The notes: a model not told the origin generated them from the letters alone. Counted from the stretch's first letter, positions 37,567 to 47,416 are shown. The stretch: 64,000 bases of DNA from Vampirovibrionales bacterium (GCA_029262635.1 JAJCZA010000005.1:618120-682119), one strand, 5' to 3'. Numbers and translations are program-made.

Positions 37567-39132
37567 CTATGGTTTTTCAAAATATTTTCCAAAATCTGAC
37601 TTGTCCAACACATGAGGGGTCACCAGAATGACCAGCTCCGTATTTAATTTTCGGTAAGCTCCGTTTTTAAAGAATTTACCCAAAATCGGTAAATCGCCAA
37701 TGAACGGGACGGACTCAAATGTGTTGTTTTCTTCTCGGGTCAAAATGCCGCCCAGCATGAGGGTTTCTCCATCATGCAACTGAACGGTTGAGTCCGCTGT
37801 CCGCTTCAACAATCCGCAGACCTGAGCCCCCCCGGCACCTGGCACACAGTTGGCAGTATCAATACTGCTAACTTCCGGTGCGATTCGGAGTTCAATTAAA
37901 CCGGTCCGAATGTTGACCCAAGGGGTAAATTCAAGTCCTACACCGAACTCCCGGAACGAGATAATGGGGCTCCCGTTTTGGTCTGTTCCAGAGGTGAAGG
38001 GGAACTCCCCCCCGGAGAGGAAGGAAGCCGTTCGTCCATGGGTGGCAACGAGTTTGGGTTCCGCTAGAATGGAAACTTTTCCATTGGTTTGCAGAAAGTC
38101 AAAGGCCGCATCCAAAGAGTTGCCAAATCCCATGACACCTGTTAGTCCACCGACGTTATTCGCTTGTTGTAAAAATCGAACTGATCGATCTACATTTAAA
38201 GCGGCACCTGCCAGAGCCGTTCCGATATTGGTTCCAGGTGAAAGAGTTGAGCTTGCGCCTAGGGCCAATGCAGTCACATAGGTGGGGTCCAGAGCGGATT
38301 GAAGACGGGTTACGGTAAAGTCTTGTCCCTGGGTGGCAAAGGATGTTCTTAAGTCTCGAGCGGTGCTTTTATTCATTTGAACAATTTTGACTTCAAGTAC
38401 GACCTGAGGGATCGGTGTTTCGGTCAAGTCCACGAAGTTTTCAGCCCGATACCCATAAGCACCAGCTGTTCGGCGGATTTCATCCAGAATTACGGAACTG
38501 GAGACTTGACCTGAAATTAAAAACGAATCATCCGTAATGCGAACATCAATGTTTTCTCTTGGGGCGATGGCGTTAATCGTTGCCATGAGTTCGGTGGTGT
38601 CATTTTGGACATGGAGATCGAAAATGCCTTCTTGTCCGTTTTCATCCCAGACGATTAAACTGGTAACGCCCCTTTGGCGACCGTTGATCATTAATTGATC
38701 CGGTGACAGTGGGATAATATCCGCTAATTGTGGATTGGCAATGGATAAGCGCATAATGGGCTGAGCAAATTTGACGATTTGAGAGCGCCCTCGGGTCACG
38801 GTAAGTGAAGTGACATTTCCTCGAAGAATAGGAGTCTCTTCACTTTTGTTTTCCGCTTGGCCACTGGGGGTATGATCCTCTTCTAACTCTTGTAACGCAA
38901 ACCCTGAGCTTGGTAATGATGAGGGTGTGCTGTTGGCGATGGTATTGATGTCTTTTGGCGCATTTTTTGAGAGTTCTTTTATGATGCCGTTACCGTAAGG
39001 CTGGATCAAATGGTTTTGTCTCTCAAGGGCGTGTAATGGAGAAAATCCGCCTGTGACCCAAAGTGTTCCAACAACCAATGTTGTTGCTATCCATGGTTTC
39101 AATGGATTTAGATTAATAAACCCCGTTCTCAT
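37567..39132 (-). CDS. cpaC: Tad pilus outer-membrane secretin CpaC/RcpA
   Basis: A 521-residue secretin. A signal peptide-like segment near residues 13-34 (WIATTLVVGTLWVTGGFSPL) is followed by a low-complexity part, the pilus-assembly N domain (GRSQIVKFAQPIMRLSIANP), a BON-like domain, and the C-terminal secretin barrel with the family end motif ELVILVTPHVL. The protein forms the channel through which the Flp pilus passes the outer membrane, which confirms a diderm envelope. It follows cpaB by 55 bases and precedes cpaE by 39. Confidence 0.93.
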   Translation of the reverse strand: MRTGFINLNPLKPWIATTLVVGTLWVTGGFSPLHALERQNHLIQPYGNGIIKELSKNAPKDINTIANSTPSSLPSSGFALQELEEDHTPSGQAENKSEETPILRGNVTSLTVTRGRSQIVKFAQPIMRLSIANPQLADIIPLSPDQLMINGRQRGVTSLIVWDENGQEGIFDLHVQNDTTELMATINAIAPRENIDVRITDDSFLISGQVSSSVILDEIRRTAGAYGYRAENFVDLTETPIPQVVLEVKIVQMNKSTARDLRTSFATQGQDFTVTRLQSALDPTYVTALALGASSTLSPGTNIGTALAGAALNVDRSVRFLQQANNVGGLTGVMGFGNSLDAAFDFLQTNGKVSILAEPKLVATHGRTASFLSGGEFPFTSGTDQNGSPIISFREFGVGLEFTPWVNIRTGLIELRIAPEVSSIDTANCVPGAGGAQVCGLLKRTADSTVQLHDGETLMLGGILTREENNTFESVPFIGDLPILGKFFKNGAYRKLNTELVILVTPHVLDKSDFGKYFEKP

Positions 39133-39187
39133 CGTGTTTCTTCCTCTTTTGTCTCTCTAGCCGGTGTTAGCCAATATCATATGGAGA

Positions 39188-40231
39188 TTAGTACTGCCAT
39201 TGAAAATTTTTGGATTCGCTGTTGGCCCCTTTATAGATTTCCATTTGAAAAGTTTGATTTTCGGGTTCGGGTACTGCGGGTTCTGGTAAGGCTTCTGGAT
39301 TTTCTGAATAATTGACTGGAATATCATTGGGTAGATTGGGAACATTGTGTTCAGAAAAACCGACCTGCTTTAGATCAGCCGGGCTCAGACCATTGATGAG
39401 TTGCCCTATGTCAGAACCATAGAGGGTGGTTTCCTTTTTATCGCCAAAACCACGGAGAGCCAAGTGGAATTCGGCGACCTTATTAGCCAAAGCAAGTGTT
39501 TCAGCTTGAGCTGGAGTGACCTCCAGAGTGACGGCTCCTTTTGAACTCTTTTGAGCTGTACTTGCGGGAGGTTTTCCTCCACTGGGCGATGAGGAGGGGG
39601 CCTCACCCGAGCTAATAACACGAACATTTTGAAGCAGTGTTTTAGCCATTTCCGATTTGGGGAATGTGGCCATAACATCAACAAACATTCCTGATGCGAT
39701 GGCACCATCCACCGAGGCGATGTCGTTTACTTTGATGCTGACGGCTCGCATGCCCTTTGTTACTGGAACCATGCCTTTGGTATCGAGTAGTTTTGTTCGG
39801 GTTATGATCTCGCCGGGCAATAAATCCATGGACGAAATTTTTCCAACCACATTGGATACTCTGGAAAAGCTTTCCATAGAAGGCCGGTGACCGGGTTGCA
39901 ATTCGACTTCTTTTAACATGCTTTCTTCAAGCCGGGTTCCTAAAGGGACTTTTACGGCTAGTTGAACCTCGGTGTATTTTTTAGTTCCTGAAGAATGGCC
40001 AGAACCCTGTTTTTGCAGTTGTTCCACTTGTTTCTCGAGTAGAGCCATCTTCTTTTCTTTTTTCTTTAGTTCTTCTTGATGCTGTTGTTGAGCTATTTCG
40101 TTATTGGCCGTGATGCCTGTAAACAAAAGAAAGAGCAAGGCGAGGCCGATTCCGCCGACGACAAGAGCAATGACGGTTGCCACAGCGAATTGTACAAATG
40201 CTTTTTTAGGTTTTTTGGGACTGGCCATCAT
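39188..40231 (-). CDS. cpaB: Tad pilus assembly protein CpaB/RcpC
   Basis: A 347-residue protein with an N-terminal membrane segment (FAVATVIALVVGGIGLALLF), a short coiled coil (~45-75) and a SAF domain (~85-150, VKVPLGTRLEESMLKEVEL...LPGEIITRTKLL) followed by the RcpC domain (TKGMRAVSIKVNDIASVDGA). Family members help the secretin and may contact peptidoglycan. The last 50 residues are Pro/Asn-rich. It is the first Tad gene in the run; no pilin or prepilin peptidase gene lies upstream. Two ATGs in tandem open the frame. Confidence 0.9.
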   Translation of the reverse strand: MMASPKKPKKAFVQFAVATVIALVVGGIGLALLFLLFTGITANNEIAQQQHQEELKKKEKKMALLEKQVEQLQKQGSGHSSGTKKYTEVQLAVKVPLGTRLEESMLKEVELQPGHRPSMESFSRVSNVVGKISSMDLLPGEIITRTKLLDTKGMVPVTKGMRAVSIKVNDIASVDGAIASGMFVDVMATFPKSEMAKTLLQNVRVISSGEAPSSSPSGGKPPASTAQKSSKGAVTLEVTPAQAETLALANKVAEFHLALRGFGDKKETTLYGSDIGQLINGLSPADLKQVGFSEHNVPNLPNDIPVNYSENPEALPEPAVPEPENQTFQMEIYKGANSESKNFQWQY

Positions 40232-40391
40232 CGACTACCTTAATGCTTCCAACGGGCTGTTTTTATGACGAGATTTTGTTTTTCATTTCTTGTTTTTTGA
40301 AGAAAAACTCTAATCCCATTCAAGCATACCAATGGATCGACCTATCCTGAACCTCTAAATCAATGAAATCAACCCAATACTTTAGTTAAGC

Positions 40392-40407
40392 TCCTCTAAA
40401 AAGAGGA
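40392..40407. other. Short hairpin between asnS and the Tad operon
   Basis: TCCTCT and AGAGGA pair as a 6-base stem with an AAAA loop. It lies downstream of asnS on the minus strand, about 50 bases after its stop, but no T-run follows on that strand. It could end or pause transcription between asnS and cpaB; the stem is short, so the call is weak. Confidence 0.25.
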
Positions 40408-40455
40408 CGTTTTAGGCTGGTTGGTCTTAATTTATTTTAAAAGGGCAGGAATGAA

Positions 40456-41778
40456 TTAAGGCGTTAGCCGTTCCATGAGGCGTGGAAATGGAATGGTTTC
40501 CCTGACATGATGAATCCCACAAATCCAGGCCACGGTTCGCTCAACACCCAGTCCAAATCCGGAATGAGGGAAACTACCGTAGCGGCGTAAATCCAGATAC
40601 CAGCCAAAGGCGGTTTCGGGTAGCTCGTGTTCTTTTATCTTTTTCAGTAGCACGTTCAAATCATCCTCCCGCTGGCCACCGCCAATAATTTCGCCGTAGC
40701 CTTCCGGTGCGATCATGTCGACATTCAGTGATAATTCAGGGTTCTCTGGGTCTGGCTTCATGTAAAATGCCTTAATGGCCGATGGATACCGATGAATGAG
40801 CACGGGTCGATCAAAATGATTAGAGATAATGGTTTCGTCTTCTGCTCCAAAGTCATCGCCGTACTCAAACGCGTGGCCTTCCTGTTTTAAAATTTTAGTG
40901 GCTTCGTCGTAAGTAATTCGAGGAAAAGGTTTTTGTACGGCTTCCAATTTTGAAACGTCTCGTTCTAGTAGGGTCAGTTCAGCGCGTCGGTTTTCTAGTA
41001 CGGCCCGGACAATAAAAGCAACAAAATCCTCGGCTAGATCCATATCCCCTGCCAGATCCAGAAAAGCCACTTCCGGTTCCACCATCCAAAATTCAGTCAG
41101 GTGGCGTCGGGTTTTGGATTTCTCTGCCCGAAACGTGGGGCCAAAACAATAAGCCTTGCCAAAGGCCGCTGCTGCCGCTTCCATGTACAGTTGGCCGCTT
41201 TGGGTTAAATAAGCTTTGTCATCAAAGTAGTCGGTTTCAAACAGGTTGGTCGTACCTTCACAGGCGTTGGGTGTAAAAATGGGTGCGTCCACCAAGGTAA
41301 ATCCCCGTTCGTCAAAAAATGTTCGAATGGCACGAATGATTTCCGCACGGATTCGAGTGATGGCATGTTGACGAGATGAACGCAACCATAAATGACGGTG
41401 GTCCATTAAAAAGGCCACGCCATGTTCTTTGGGGGTAATGGGATAATCCACAGATTCATGTAAAATTTCAAAATCGGTTACCCCAATTTCAAACCCTAGG
41501 GTGGATCGCTTATCCTCTTTGACGGTACCTCGTACCCGAACCGAGGATTCTTGGGTTACCCGGTTTCCTGCTTCAAACATCTCAGGCGGCACATCGCCTT
41601 TAAATAGGACACACTGAATCGTCCCGGTACCATCGCGAAGTTGTAAAAAATGGAGTTTGCCGCTTGAGCGTTTATTGTAAAGCCATCCATGGAGCGTAAC
41701 GTCTTGACCTAAATAGGCTGTGCCATTTTGAGCTAAATCCTCAATGTATACGTTTGGCGTGGTGGTGGTCATGGTCAT
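40456..41778 (-). CDS. asnS: Asparaginyl-tRNA synthetase
   Basis: A 440-residue class II aminoacyl-tRNA synthetase charging tRNA-Asn. An OB-fold anticodon-binding domain (~20-105, [20 protein letters not shown]) precedes the catalytic core. Motif 2 is [21 protein letters not shown], trimmed here to its key part FRAEKS..HLTEFWM, and motif 3 is [15 protein letters not shown]. The AsnRS-specific IGGGQRE and [12 protein letters not shown] stretches distinguish it from AspRS. Its presence means Asn-tRNA can be made directly, without the amidotransferase route. Length is normal. Confidence 0.95.
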   Translation of the reverse strand: MTMTTTTPNVYIEDLAQNGTAYLGQDVTLHGWLYNKRSSGKLHFLQLRDGTGTIQCVLFKGDVPPEMFEAGNRVTQESSVRVRGTVKEDKRSTLGFEIGVTDFEILHESVDYPITPKEHGVAFLMDHRHLWLRSSRQHAITRIRAEIIRAIRTFFDERGFTLVDAPIFTPNACEGTTNLFETDYFDDKAYLTQSGQLYMEAAAAAFGKAYCFGPTFRAEKSKTRRHLTEFWMVEPEVAFLDLAGDMDLAEDFVAFIVRAVLENRRAELTLLERDVSKLEAVQKPFPRITYDEATKILKQEGHAFEYGDDFGAEDETIISNHFDRPVLIHRYPSAIKAFYMKPDPENPELSLNVDMIAPEGYGEIIGGGQREDDLNVLLKKIKEHELPETAFGWYLDLRRYGSFPHSGFGLGVERTVAWICGIHHVRETIPFPRLMERLTP

Positions 41779-41881
41779 GCGGGCATACTCCCTCTCAAAA
41801 GATTCTAACGAGTTTTGATTCTTTTATTATCCCACCAAAATTAGTGAGAAAAAAGGAGAGGAATCTAGCGGTTTAGCTTTC

Positions 41882-42286
41882 CTATGGTTTGGGTTGTTTT
41901 GCAATTAGATCGATAATATCCAGCGTGCTGACAATCCCTACCGGCTTGTTGTCTTTTGGTTTCACAATAACAATCCGGTGCATTCGGTGCTGACTCATAA
42001 TCTTGGCTAGTTGAATAACAGGTGTCTCCAGATGGCCGACTTCCTGAATCGGACTCATGTAATCAGAAACATAGCCACCACTGGCCTCTGATGAGAAGGA
42101 TGCGTTTTGCTCATAGATGAGTAAGTCCATGATACTAATGACCCCCACGAGTTGACCGGCACTACCGATCACGGGTGCGCCCGTAATTTTTTTTGAGAGC
42201 AGAAGTTCTCGGACTTCTTCACAACGCATTAAGTGATCCACACAAATAGGGTTTTGGGTCATGACTTGGTTTGCGACCGGTTCCAC
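41882..42286 (-). CDS. Paired CBS-domain protein
   Basis: A 134-residue protein consisting of two CBS motifs: VANQVMTQNPICVDHLMRCE...ITGAPVIGSAGQLVGVISIMD (~5-55) and YVSDYMSPIQEVGHLETPVI...HRIVIVKPKDNKPVGIVSTLD (~72-128). Such stand-alone pairs bind adenine nucleotides or similar ligands and regulate partner proteins. No enzyme or transporter is fused to it, and its partner cannot be told from the neighbours asnS and the aldehyde dehydrogenase gene, which is separated from it by a terminator. Confidence 0.9.
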   Translation of the reverse strand: MEPVANQVMTQNPICVDHLMRCEEVRELLLSKKITGAPVIGSAGQLVGVISIMDLLIYEQNASFSSEASGGYVSDYMSPIQEVGHLETPVIQLAKIMSQHRMHRIVIVKPKDNKPVGIVSTLDIIDLIAKQPKP

Positions 42287-42363
42287 AGAGCTGTCCTTTT
42301 CGCTAATTCTATAGGCTGTTTTACGGTATTTTTTATTATGGCACGTAAAGCGTTAAAAAAGAG

Positions 42364-42401
42364 AAAAGCCCCATTGATTTCATTTAATTGATGGGGCTTT
42401 T
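42364..42401 (-). terminator. Rho-independent terminator of the aldehyde dehydrogenase gene
   Basis: An 11-base perfect stem AAAAGCCCCAT/ATGGGGCTTTT with a 16-base loop lies 30 bases beyond the aldehyde dehydrogenase stop. On the minus strand the stem ends in CTTTTCTCTTTTTT, a proper U-rich tail. The sequence is nearly symmetric and could also stop transcription from the other side. Confidence 0.85.
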
Positions 42402-42430
42402 CGTGTTTATCTTTTGGAAAGAGAAACCGG

Positions 42431-43954
42431 TTAGTCGTCGATTTGAGCTTTCTGAAGGGAGTCGCTGTAGTCGACAAAACAGGATTTCCACTCACAGAAG
42501 GTATCCAGTGCCGTTTGACCGGCATCCCGGTGACCATTCCCTGTGTTTTTCATCCCGCCAAACGGCAGGTGCACTTCGGCGCCAATGGTTGGGGCATTGA
42601 CATAGGTCAGGCCGGACTCCAGATCACGCAAAGCCGTAAACGCCTGATTCACATCCTTGGTGTAGATCGCTGTTGACAAGCCAAAGTCAATCGCATTGGC
42701 GACCTGAATGGCTTCTTTTAACCCATCGACAGGGATTAATGCCGTGACTGGGCCAAAAATCTCTTCTTGTGCAATGCGCATGGTGGATTTTACATTGTCA
42801 AATAGGGTAGGCTGAACAAACCAGCCGGAGCCAGCTGTTGTTTCCCGGCTTCCACCGGCCAACATGTCAGCGCCTTCGGCTTTACCAATTTCAATGTACT
42901 CCAGAATTTTATTCATGGCAGCTTCGTTAACAACAGGGCCAATATTAACGCCGTCATTCAGGCCATAGCCCAATTTCAAGGTTTTCATTTTGGTGAGAAT
43001 TAATTCTCGAACCTTGGCATGGACCTTTCGATCCACAATCACTCGGCTGGTAGCGGTGCATCGTTGGCCAGATGTACCAAAGGCGCCCCAAACAACGCCC
43101 TCAACAGCCAGTTCTAGATTAGCGTCATCCATGATGATGCAGGCGTTTTTACCGCCCATCTCCAGCGTAACATGGCGAAAATCAGGTGCACAGGTTTCGT
43201 TAACGATACGGCCCACTTCACACGAACCGGTAAAGGAAATCAGTTTGACGTTCTCACTTTTCATGAGTGGCATGCCGGCTTCTGAGCCCGAGCCACAAAC
43301 CAGATTAATAACACCGGGCGGTACACCGGCTTCTTCAAAAATCTGAACCAGTAAAATCGATGATAACGGCGTATCGCTGGCGGGCTTTAGCACCATGGTG
43401 TTGCCGCAAATTAGTGCCGGGGCGATTTTCCAGCTTGGAATGGCCATCGGGAAATTCCAAGGGGTAATCAGTCCCACCACGCCCAAGGGCTGACGAACGG
43501 TCATGCAGAACTTATTAACCAGTTCTGAGGGAGTGGTTTCACCAAACAGTCGACGTCCTTCGCCAGCCGCGTAAAACACCATATCAATGGCTTCCTGAAC
43601 ATCTCCTCGGGTTTCGGCAACCACTTTACCCATTTCACGGGTCATGGCTCGTGCTAATTCTTCTTTACGTTCAATTAGCAGGTTGCCTGCTTTAAACATA
43701 ATTTCGCCTCGTTTGGGTGCTGGCACGAGTCGCCATTGTTCAAACGCTTTTTTGGCCGCTAAAATGGCTTCCTGAATATCCGCTTCGCCGGAGGCGGGAA
43801 ACGTGCCAACCATATCAGAAGGATCTGCCGGGTTGACGTTTTTAAAGGTCTTGCCGGATTTGGCTGGAACCCATTTTCCGCCAATATAGTTCAAATAGTC
43901 CTGAGAACCGGTCACGGCACAGGATAAGTTTTGGGGTGCTGTCTGGGTCGTCAT
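42431..43954 (-). CDS. Aldehyde dehydrogenase family protein
   Basis: A 507-residue NAD(P)-dependent aldehyde dehydrogenase. The active site is intact: Asn167 in TPWNFP, Glu265 in TLEMGGKN and the nucleophile Cys299 in TSGQRCTA. The late motif [13 protein letters not shown] and [15 protein letters not shown] near the C terminus are typical of the group that oxidises semialdehydes (alpha-ketoglutarate semialdehyde or aminoadipate semialdehyde relatives). The substrate cannot be fixed from sequence alone. It has its own terminator downstream and a 107-base gap upstream, so it is probably monocistronic. Confidence 0.9.
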   Translation of the reverse strand: MTTQTAPQNLSCAVTGSQDYLNYIGGKWVPAKSGKTFKNVNPADPSDMVGTFPASGEADIQEAILAAKKAFEQWRLVPAPKRGEIMFKAGNLLIERKEELARAMTREMGKVVAETRGDVQEAIDMVFYAAGEGRRLFGETTPSELVNKFCMTVRQPLGVVGLITPWNFPMAIPSWKIAPALICGNTMVLKPASDTPLSSILLVQIFEEAGVPPGVINLVCGSGSEAGMPLMKSENVKLISFTGSCEVGRIVNETCAPDFRHVTLEMGGKNACIIMDDANLELAVEGVVWGAFGTSGQRCTATSRVIVDRKVHAKVRELILTKMKTLKLGYGLNDGVNIGPVVNEAAMNKILEYIEIGKAEGADMLAGGSRETTAGSGWFVQPTLFDNVKSTMRIAQEEIFGPVTALIPVDGLKEAIQVANAIDFGLSTAIYTKDVNQAFTALRDLESGLTYVNAPTIGAEVHLPFGGMKNTGNGHRDAGQTALDTFCEWKSCFVDYSDSLQKAQIDD

Positions 43955-44061
43955 AACAACCTCTCCTTTTACTTAAATAAAAGCGCTGATAACAAAGTGT
44001 CTTGCGATTATATCGGAAAAGCCTCTTTTTCGCTACAACCTTACTTTCCTCTTTGGGTGCT

Positions 44062-44931
44062 TTAGCCGAGTTTTAAACCACATTGGCGTTCTAAAAAGTC
44101 TCGAAGAGAATTTATGTTGAGCACCCTTCCCCGTTTGCAGTCTCCGTTTAGATTGCCTTCGATTAAAATGCCGATTAAATCACCTTCTTTATTATAAACA
44201 GGACTTCCGGAGTCTCCGTTTTTAATTTTTCCACTCATATATTCTAGATTGAAGTCCGAACCGATATCGGCTTGTTCTAAGAGGGTTGTTATCTCAACCT
44301 TATCTATAAACCCTTGTTGTCTTGAAGAGCAAACAATCGCTGGTTCGCCTTGACGAAGGTTGAGTCCCAGGAAACTGGACGGTGCTAATTGAGGGGGATG
44401 AGACACGAGTCGGCCATGGCCTTGGGTGGGCTCTAGTAACATGAGGTCATTGTAATACATGATATCCGGGTAGAGTTCGTCAAGCCAGTCCTTTTTATCG
44501 TATTGCTGAACAATTTTGGCTAGGCCGGAAACATTCTGTTGTTTTTTGGGGTCTCTTGAGCCAAAAAAGAACTCGGCCATTCCGTGTAACTCCATCGTGT
44601 TGGCCTCAAACAAATGGCGGCAGGTTAAAATGTAGTAGGTTCCTGTTTTTATGTCGCGAATCCACACACCTGAACCATTAAAGGAATAGTTATTACTACG
44701 GAGGCTTACGGTATTTGGCCGGAGAGACTCGGCAACGTCATCTAATGGTTTAATCGGTTTAAACCATGAACGCCACCACCCTACAACCCTTGTAGGCGTT
44801 TCGGGTAATTCCAGTTGCCCTGGCGGTGAACAGTTCCCTTTGAAACTTAAAGAAAAAGTTGAAAGGCTGTGTTGAAATGGCTGATTCATCGAAGGGGATG
44901 GGAAGGGTCTCGAAACAGCTTGTAATTTCAT
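44062..44931 (-). CDS. Trypsin-like serine protease without signal peptide
   Basis: A 289-residue chymotrypsin-fold protease. The triad is readable: His106 in ILTCRHLF, Asp162 in YYNDLMLLEP and Ser241 in NGDSGSPVYN. TCRH replaces the common TAAH. No PDZ domain follows, unlike DegP/HtrA. The N terminus is polar and Pro/Ser-rich, with no signal peptide or membrane segment, so it is either cytoplasmic or exported by another route. A second ATG at 44889 would remove 14 residues. A strong inverted repeat lies 11 bases upstream of the start codon. Substrate unknown. Confidence 0.8.
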   Translation of the reverse strand: MKLQAVSRPFPSPSMNQPFQHSLSTFSLSFKGNCSPPGQLELPETPTRVVGWWRSWFKPIKPLDDVAESLRPNTVSLRSNNYSFNGSGVWIRDIKTGTYYILTCRHLFEANTMELHGMAEFFFGSRDPKKQQNVSGLAKIVQQYDKKDWLDELYPDIMYYNDLMLLEPTQGHGRLVSHPPQLAPSSFLGLNLRQGEPAIVCSSRQQGFIDKVEITTLLEQADIGSDFNLEYMSGKIKNGDSGSPVYNKEGDLIGILIEGNLNGDCKRGRVLNINSLRDFLERQCGLKLG

Positions 44932-44942
44932 GAGATGCTTTC

Positions 44943-44980
44943 TGTTTGAAACACGTGTTTAACTTGTCGTGTTTCAAACA
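44943..44980. promoter_or_regulatory. 13-bp perfect inverted repeat directly upstream of the protease start
   Basis: TGTTTGAAACACG (44943-44955) and CGTGTTTCAAACA (44968-44980) are exact reverse complements separated by 12 bases. The left arm also runs into the 12-base palindrome AAACACGTGTTT (44949-44960). In the protease mRNA the hairpin would end 11 bases before the ATG and would cover the ribosome binding region. Alternatively it is a double operator for a dimeric repressor. Which one is not shown by the sequence. Confidence 0.6.
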
Positions 44981-45186
44981 AAACCTCTCGATCCTAAGAA
45001 GTGCTTTAAAAACAGCTTTGTTTTTAGGCGTTCTTTCGAAAATAAAGTTTATTTTTCTCCCGACTCTTCTCGGGGACATTTATCAAAACATTGCGGGATG
45101 TTGCGAGGCTCTCCTTCCTTGCGAGAGATTCCCTTATAATTAGAGAGTCAAATACGTGTATTCTTTCAAATTAAAGGCTTTTTACT

Positions 45187-46551
45187 ATGGATTTCTTCAT
45201 CAAAGTCATTATGGCCATGGTTTTTGGCGTCAAGCGTCATTGGCAAATTCTTATTGCGATCCTGCTTGGTTTTCTTGTGGGCCTGATTTTTTACAAGTAC
45301 CATTGGGCTCAGACGGAGCAAGGCCAATTCTCCCTGGCCCTTTTTGACTTTGTGGGTAAGGTCTTTATCCGGCTGATCACCATGATTGTGATTCCCCTTG
45401 TGGTGAGTTCACTGATTGTTGGTGTGTCTTCTCTCAAGGATGTTCATCAGTTAGGGCGTATGGGCGGAAAAGTGTTTAGTTTTTTCCTTCTTTTTATGGT
45501 GATTTCAACAATTATTGGCGGTACCTTGGCCTATGTTATTCCTTCAGGAGAAAATATGCGTCCGGTTATCGAGCATATTAATGAAGAACGGGCGCAATCG
45601 TCTCATTATGAGGAGACGATGAGTGAACTAAAAACGTTGATTGTTCAACCGAAGGACTTTAAAGTTATTTTGTTGGAGATGATACCTGAGAACCCAATTC
45701 AGGCTTTGTCTACAGGGAATATGGTCCCGGTTATTATTTTTACCATTCTTCTGGGCTTTGCTCTGGCTTTTATTGGCCCGGCTGGTAAACCAATGATCTC
45801 CTTTTTTGAATCTCTTTTTACCGCAACCATGAAACTGACGGACTGGTGCATGACGCTGGCGGTTCCGGGTGTCTTTGCCTTGGCGTTTGTTGCGGTGGCC
45901 TCTAGCGGAACGGAAATGCTGTTGAAGCTCCTTCCTTATGCTTTGCTGGTTATTTCTGGTCTGCTTTTACAGATTGTGGTGGTTTTCCCCACTTTACTGT
46001 ATCTGTTTGCTCGGGTGGATGCCCTGAATTTGTACCGTGCCATCTCGGAAGCCATTCTTGTTGCTTTTGGGACCGCTAGCAGTTCAGCCACCTTGCCGAT
46101 CACTATTGCCAACTGCGAATTGCGAGCGGGTATTTCCAACCGTATTGCTAGTTTTGTTATTCCAACGGGCGCCTCCATTAATAAAACGGGCACCACCATG
46201 TTTGAGGTGATTGCCGTTTTGTTTCTGGCACAGGCTTATAATATTCCGATTGATCCGGTGACGGTTAGTATGATTGCCGTATTGGCTATTATCGCTTCGG
46301 TGGCCGCTGCCGGGGTTCCTAGTGCGGGTTTGATTACCATGAGTGTTATTATCACCAGTATGGGTTATAATATGACGTTACTTGCCAGCGGGATTGCCCT
46401 TCTTTGGTCCATTGACCGCATATTGGACATGTGCCGGACCGTTACCAATGTGATGAGCAGTGTTACGGTTGCCACTATTGTTGCGGCCAGCGAAGGTGAG
46501 TTAAAACGGGATCTGCTGAACGATCCCACGACTTGGAAAGAAACCTTGTAG
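45187..46551 (+). CDS. Dicarboxylate/amino acid:cation symporter (DAACS family)
   Basis: A 454-residue secondary transporter of the GltP/DctA family. Eight or so hydrophobic segments are visible, with the two diagnostic motifs: serine-rich GTASSSATLPITIANCE (helical hairpin 1) and PTGASINKTGTTMFEVIAVL (TM7, with the NKTGT version of the usual NMDGT sodium site). Substrates of the family are glutamate, aspartate, succinate or fumarate. The NKTGT variation makes the exact ion and substrate uncertain. TATAAT at 45135-45140 may be its -10, but no -35 is evident. Confidence 0.9.
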   Translation: MDFFIKVIMAMVFGVKRHWQILIAILLGFLVGLIFYKYHWAQTEQGQFSLALFDFVGKVFIRLITMIVIPLVVSSLIVGVSSLKDVHQLGRMGGKVFSFFLLFMVISTIIGGTLAYVIPSGENMRPVIEHINEERAQSSHYEETMSELKTLIVQPKDFKVILLEMIPENPIQALSTGNMVPVIIFTILLGFALAFIGPAGKPMISFFESLFTATMKLTDWCMTLAVPGVFALAFVAVASSGTEMLLKLLPYALLVISGLLLQIVVVFPTLLYLFARVDALNLYRAISEAILVAFGTASSSATLPITIANCELRAGISNRIASFVIPTGASINKTGTTMFEVIAVLFLAQAYNIPIDPVTVSMIAVLAIIASVAAAGVPSAGLITMSVIITSMGYNMTLLASGIALLWSIDRILDMCRTVTNVMSSVTVATIVAASEGELKRDLLNDPTTWKETL

Positions 46552-46567
46552 GAGCTTTTAACCCTTA

Positions 46568-47410
46568 ATGAACATTCGTTTCCTGACACGAGTACTTGTC
46601 CTAAGCCTCCTTCTTCTCAGTCTCTTTGGGCTGGGAGTAACGGCTTTAGCCAAAAAAAAAGAGCCTATTCCTGAAAAAGAAGCTGAAATAGCTCAACCCA
46701 AAACACCCGCCCCTCGCCAAAAGGATCCGATAGCTATTTATAATAGAGGGGTTCAATCCTTCCAAGTTGGGCAAGATCAAGCGGAGAAAGGGAACACGAA
46801 CGGTCAAAAAGACCTGTTAAAGCAGGCCATTAAAAACTTTGAAGAAGCACTTGCTTTGGATCCGACTTTGACTGAAGCGCAAAGCAACATCGGGTTTGCT
46901 TACCTCACCCTGAACGATCGTAAAAAAGCCATTAAAGCTTTTCTGAAAGCTAAAGAGATTAATCCGAATCACTTGAATACGCTCAATGGTCTTTCCACCG
47001 CTTATGCCTTGAACAACAACATTGAGGATGCCCTGAACACCTTTGATACACTGACACGGTTGGATCCGGGAAACCCTCAGTATTTTTTTAACAAAGGCAG
47101 TGTCCTTCAAAAGGCGAAACGTTACGATGAAGCGCTAAAGGCGTATCAAGCCTGTCTTGATCTAGAGCCCAATGATCAACGTAGTTTGTTTAATATTGCC
47201 ACCCTGTTGGAAAACCTGGGAAAACTTGAAGAAGCCATTCCCTTCTACACCAAGGCCAAGGATGTGAACATCTCCAACCCGATTGGACTGGAGTCCGTCC
47301 ACCGTCTGAATACACTTCTGTCGAATCAGGCGAAACAGCAAAAAGAAGAGGGTGGGAAGCCGCCCGCCGAAAAGCCGTCTGTAGATGATAACGATCGCAA
47401 GGAGTCCTAA
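46568..47410 (+). CDS. Exported TPR-repeat protein
   Basis: A 280-residue protein with an N-terminal hydrophobic segment (VLVLSLLLLSLFGLGVTALA), a Lys/Pro-rich linker, and about five tetratricopeptide repeats from ~70 to 250 (for example LKQAIKNFEEALALDPTLTE, FNKGSVLQKAKRYDEALKAY). TPR units form a scaffold for protein contacts. The hydrophobic start is probably a signal peptide or membrane anchor, so the repeats face the periplasm. The gene is 16 bases after the symporter and 6 bases before the diguanylate cyclase, so the three may be cotranscribed. Confidence 0.85.
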   Translation: MNIRFLTRVLVLSLLLLSLFGLGVTALAKKKEPIPEKEAEIAQPKTPAPRQKDPIAIYNRGVQSFQVGQDQAEKGNTNGQKDLLKQAIKNFEEALALDPTLTEAQSNIGFAYLTLNDRKKAIKAFLKAKEINPNHLNTLNGLSTAYALNNNIEDALNTFDTLTRLDPGNPQYFFNKGSVLQKAKRYDEALKAYQACLDLEPNDQRSLFNIATLLENLGKLEEAIPFYTKAKDVNISNPIGLESVHRLNTLLSNQAKQQKEEGGKPPAEKPSVDDNDRKES

Positions 47411-47416
47411 GGGCTT

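Noticed and set aside
37850..38281. 143-residue open frame on the plus strand inside the secretin gene
   Set aside because: Antisense shadow of cpaC; no ribosome binding site, and the secretin frame is well supported by motifs.
44759..45079. 106-residue minus-strand frame upstream of and overlapping the protease gene
   Set aside because: It overlaps the protease N terminus in another frame and runs straight through the inverted repeat; no supporting ribosome binding site was seen.
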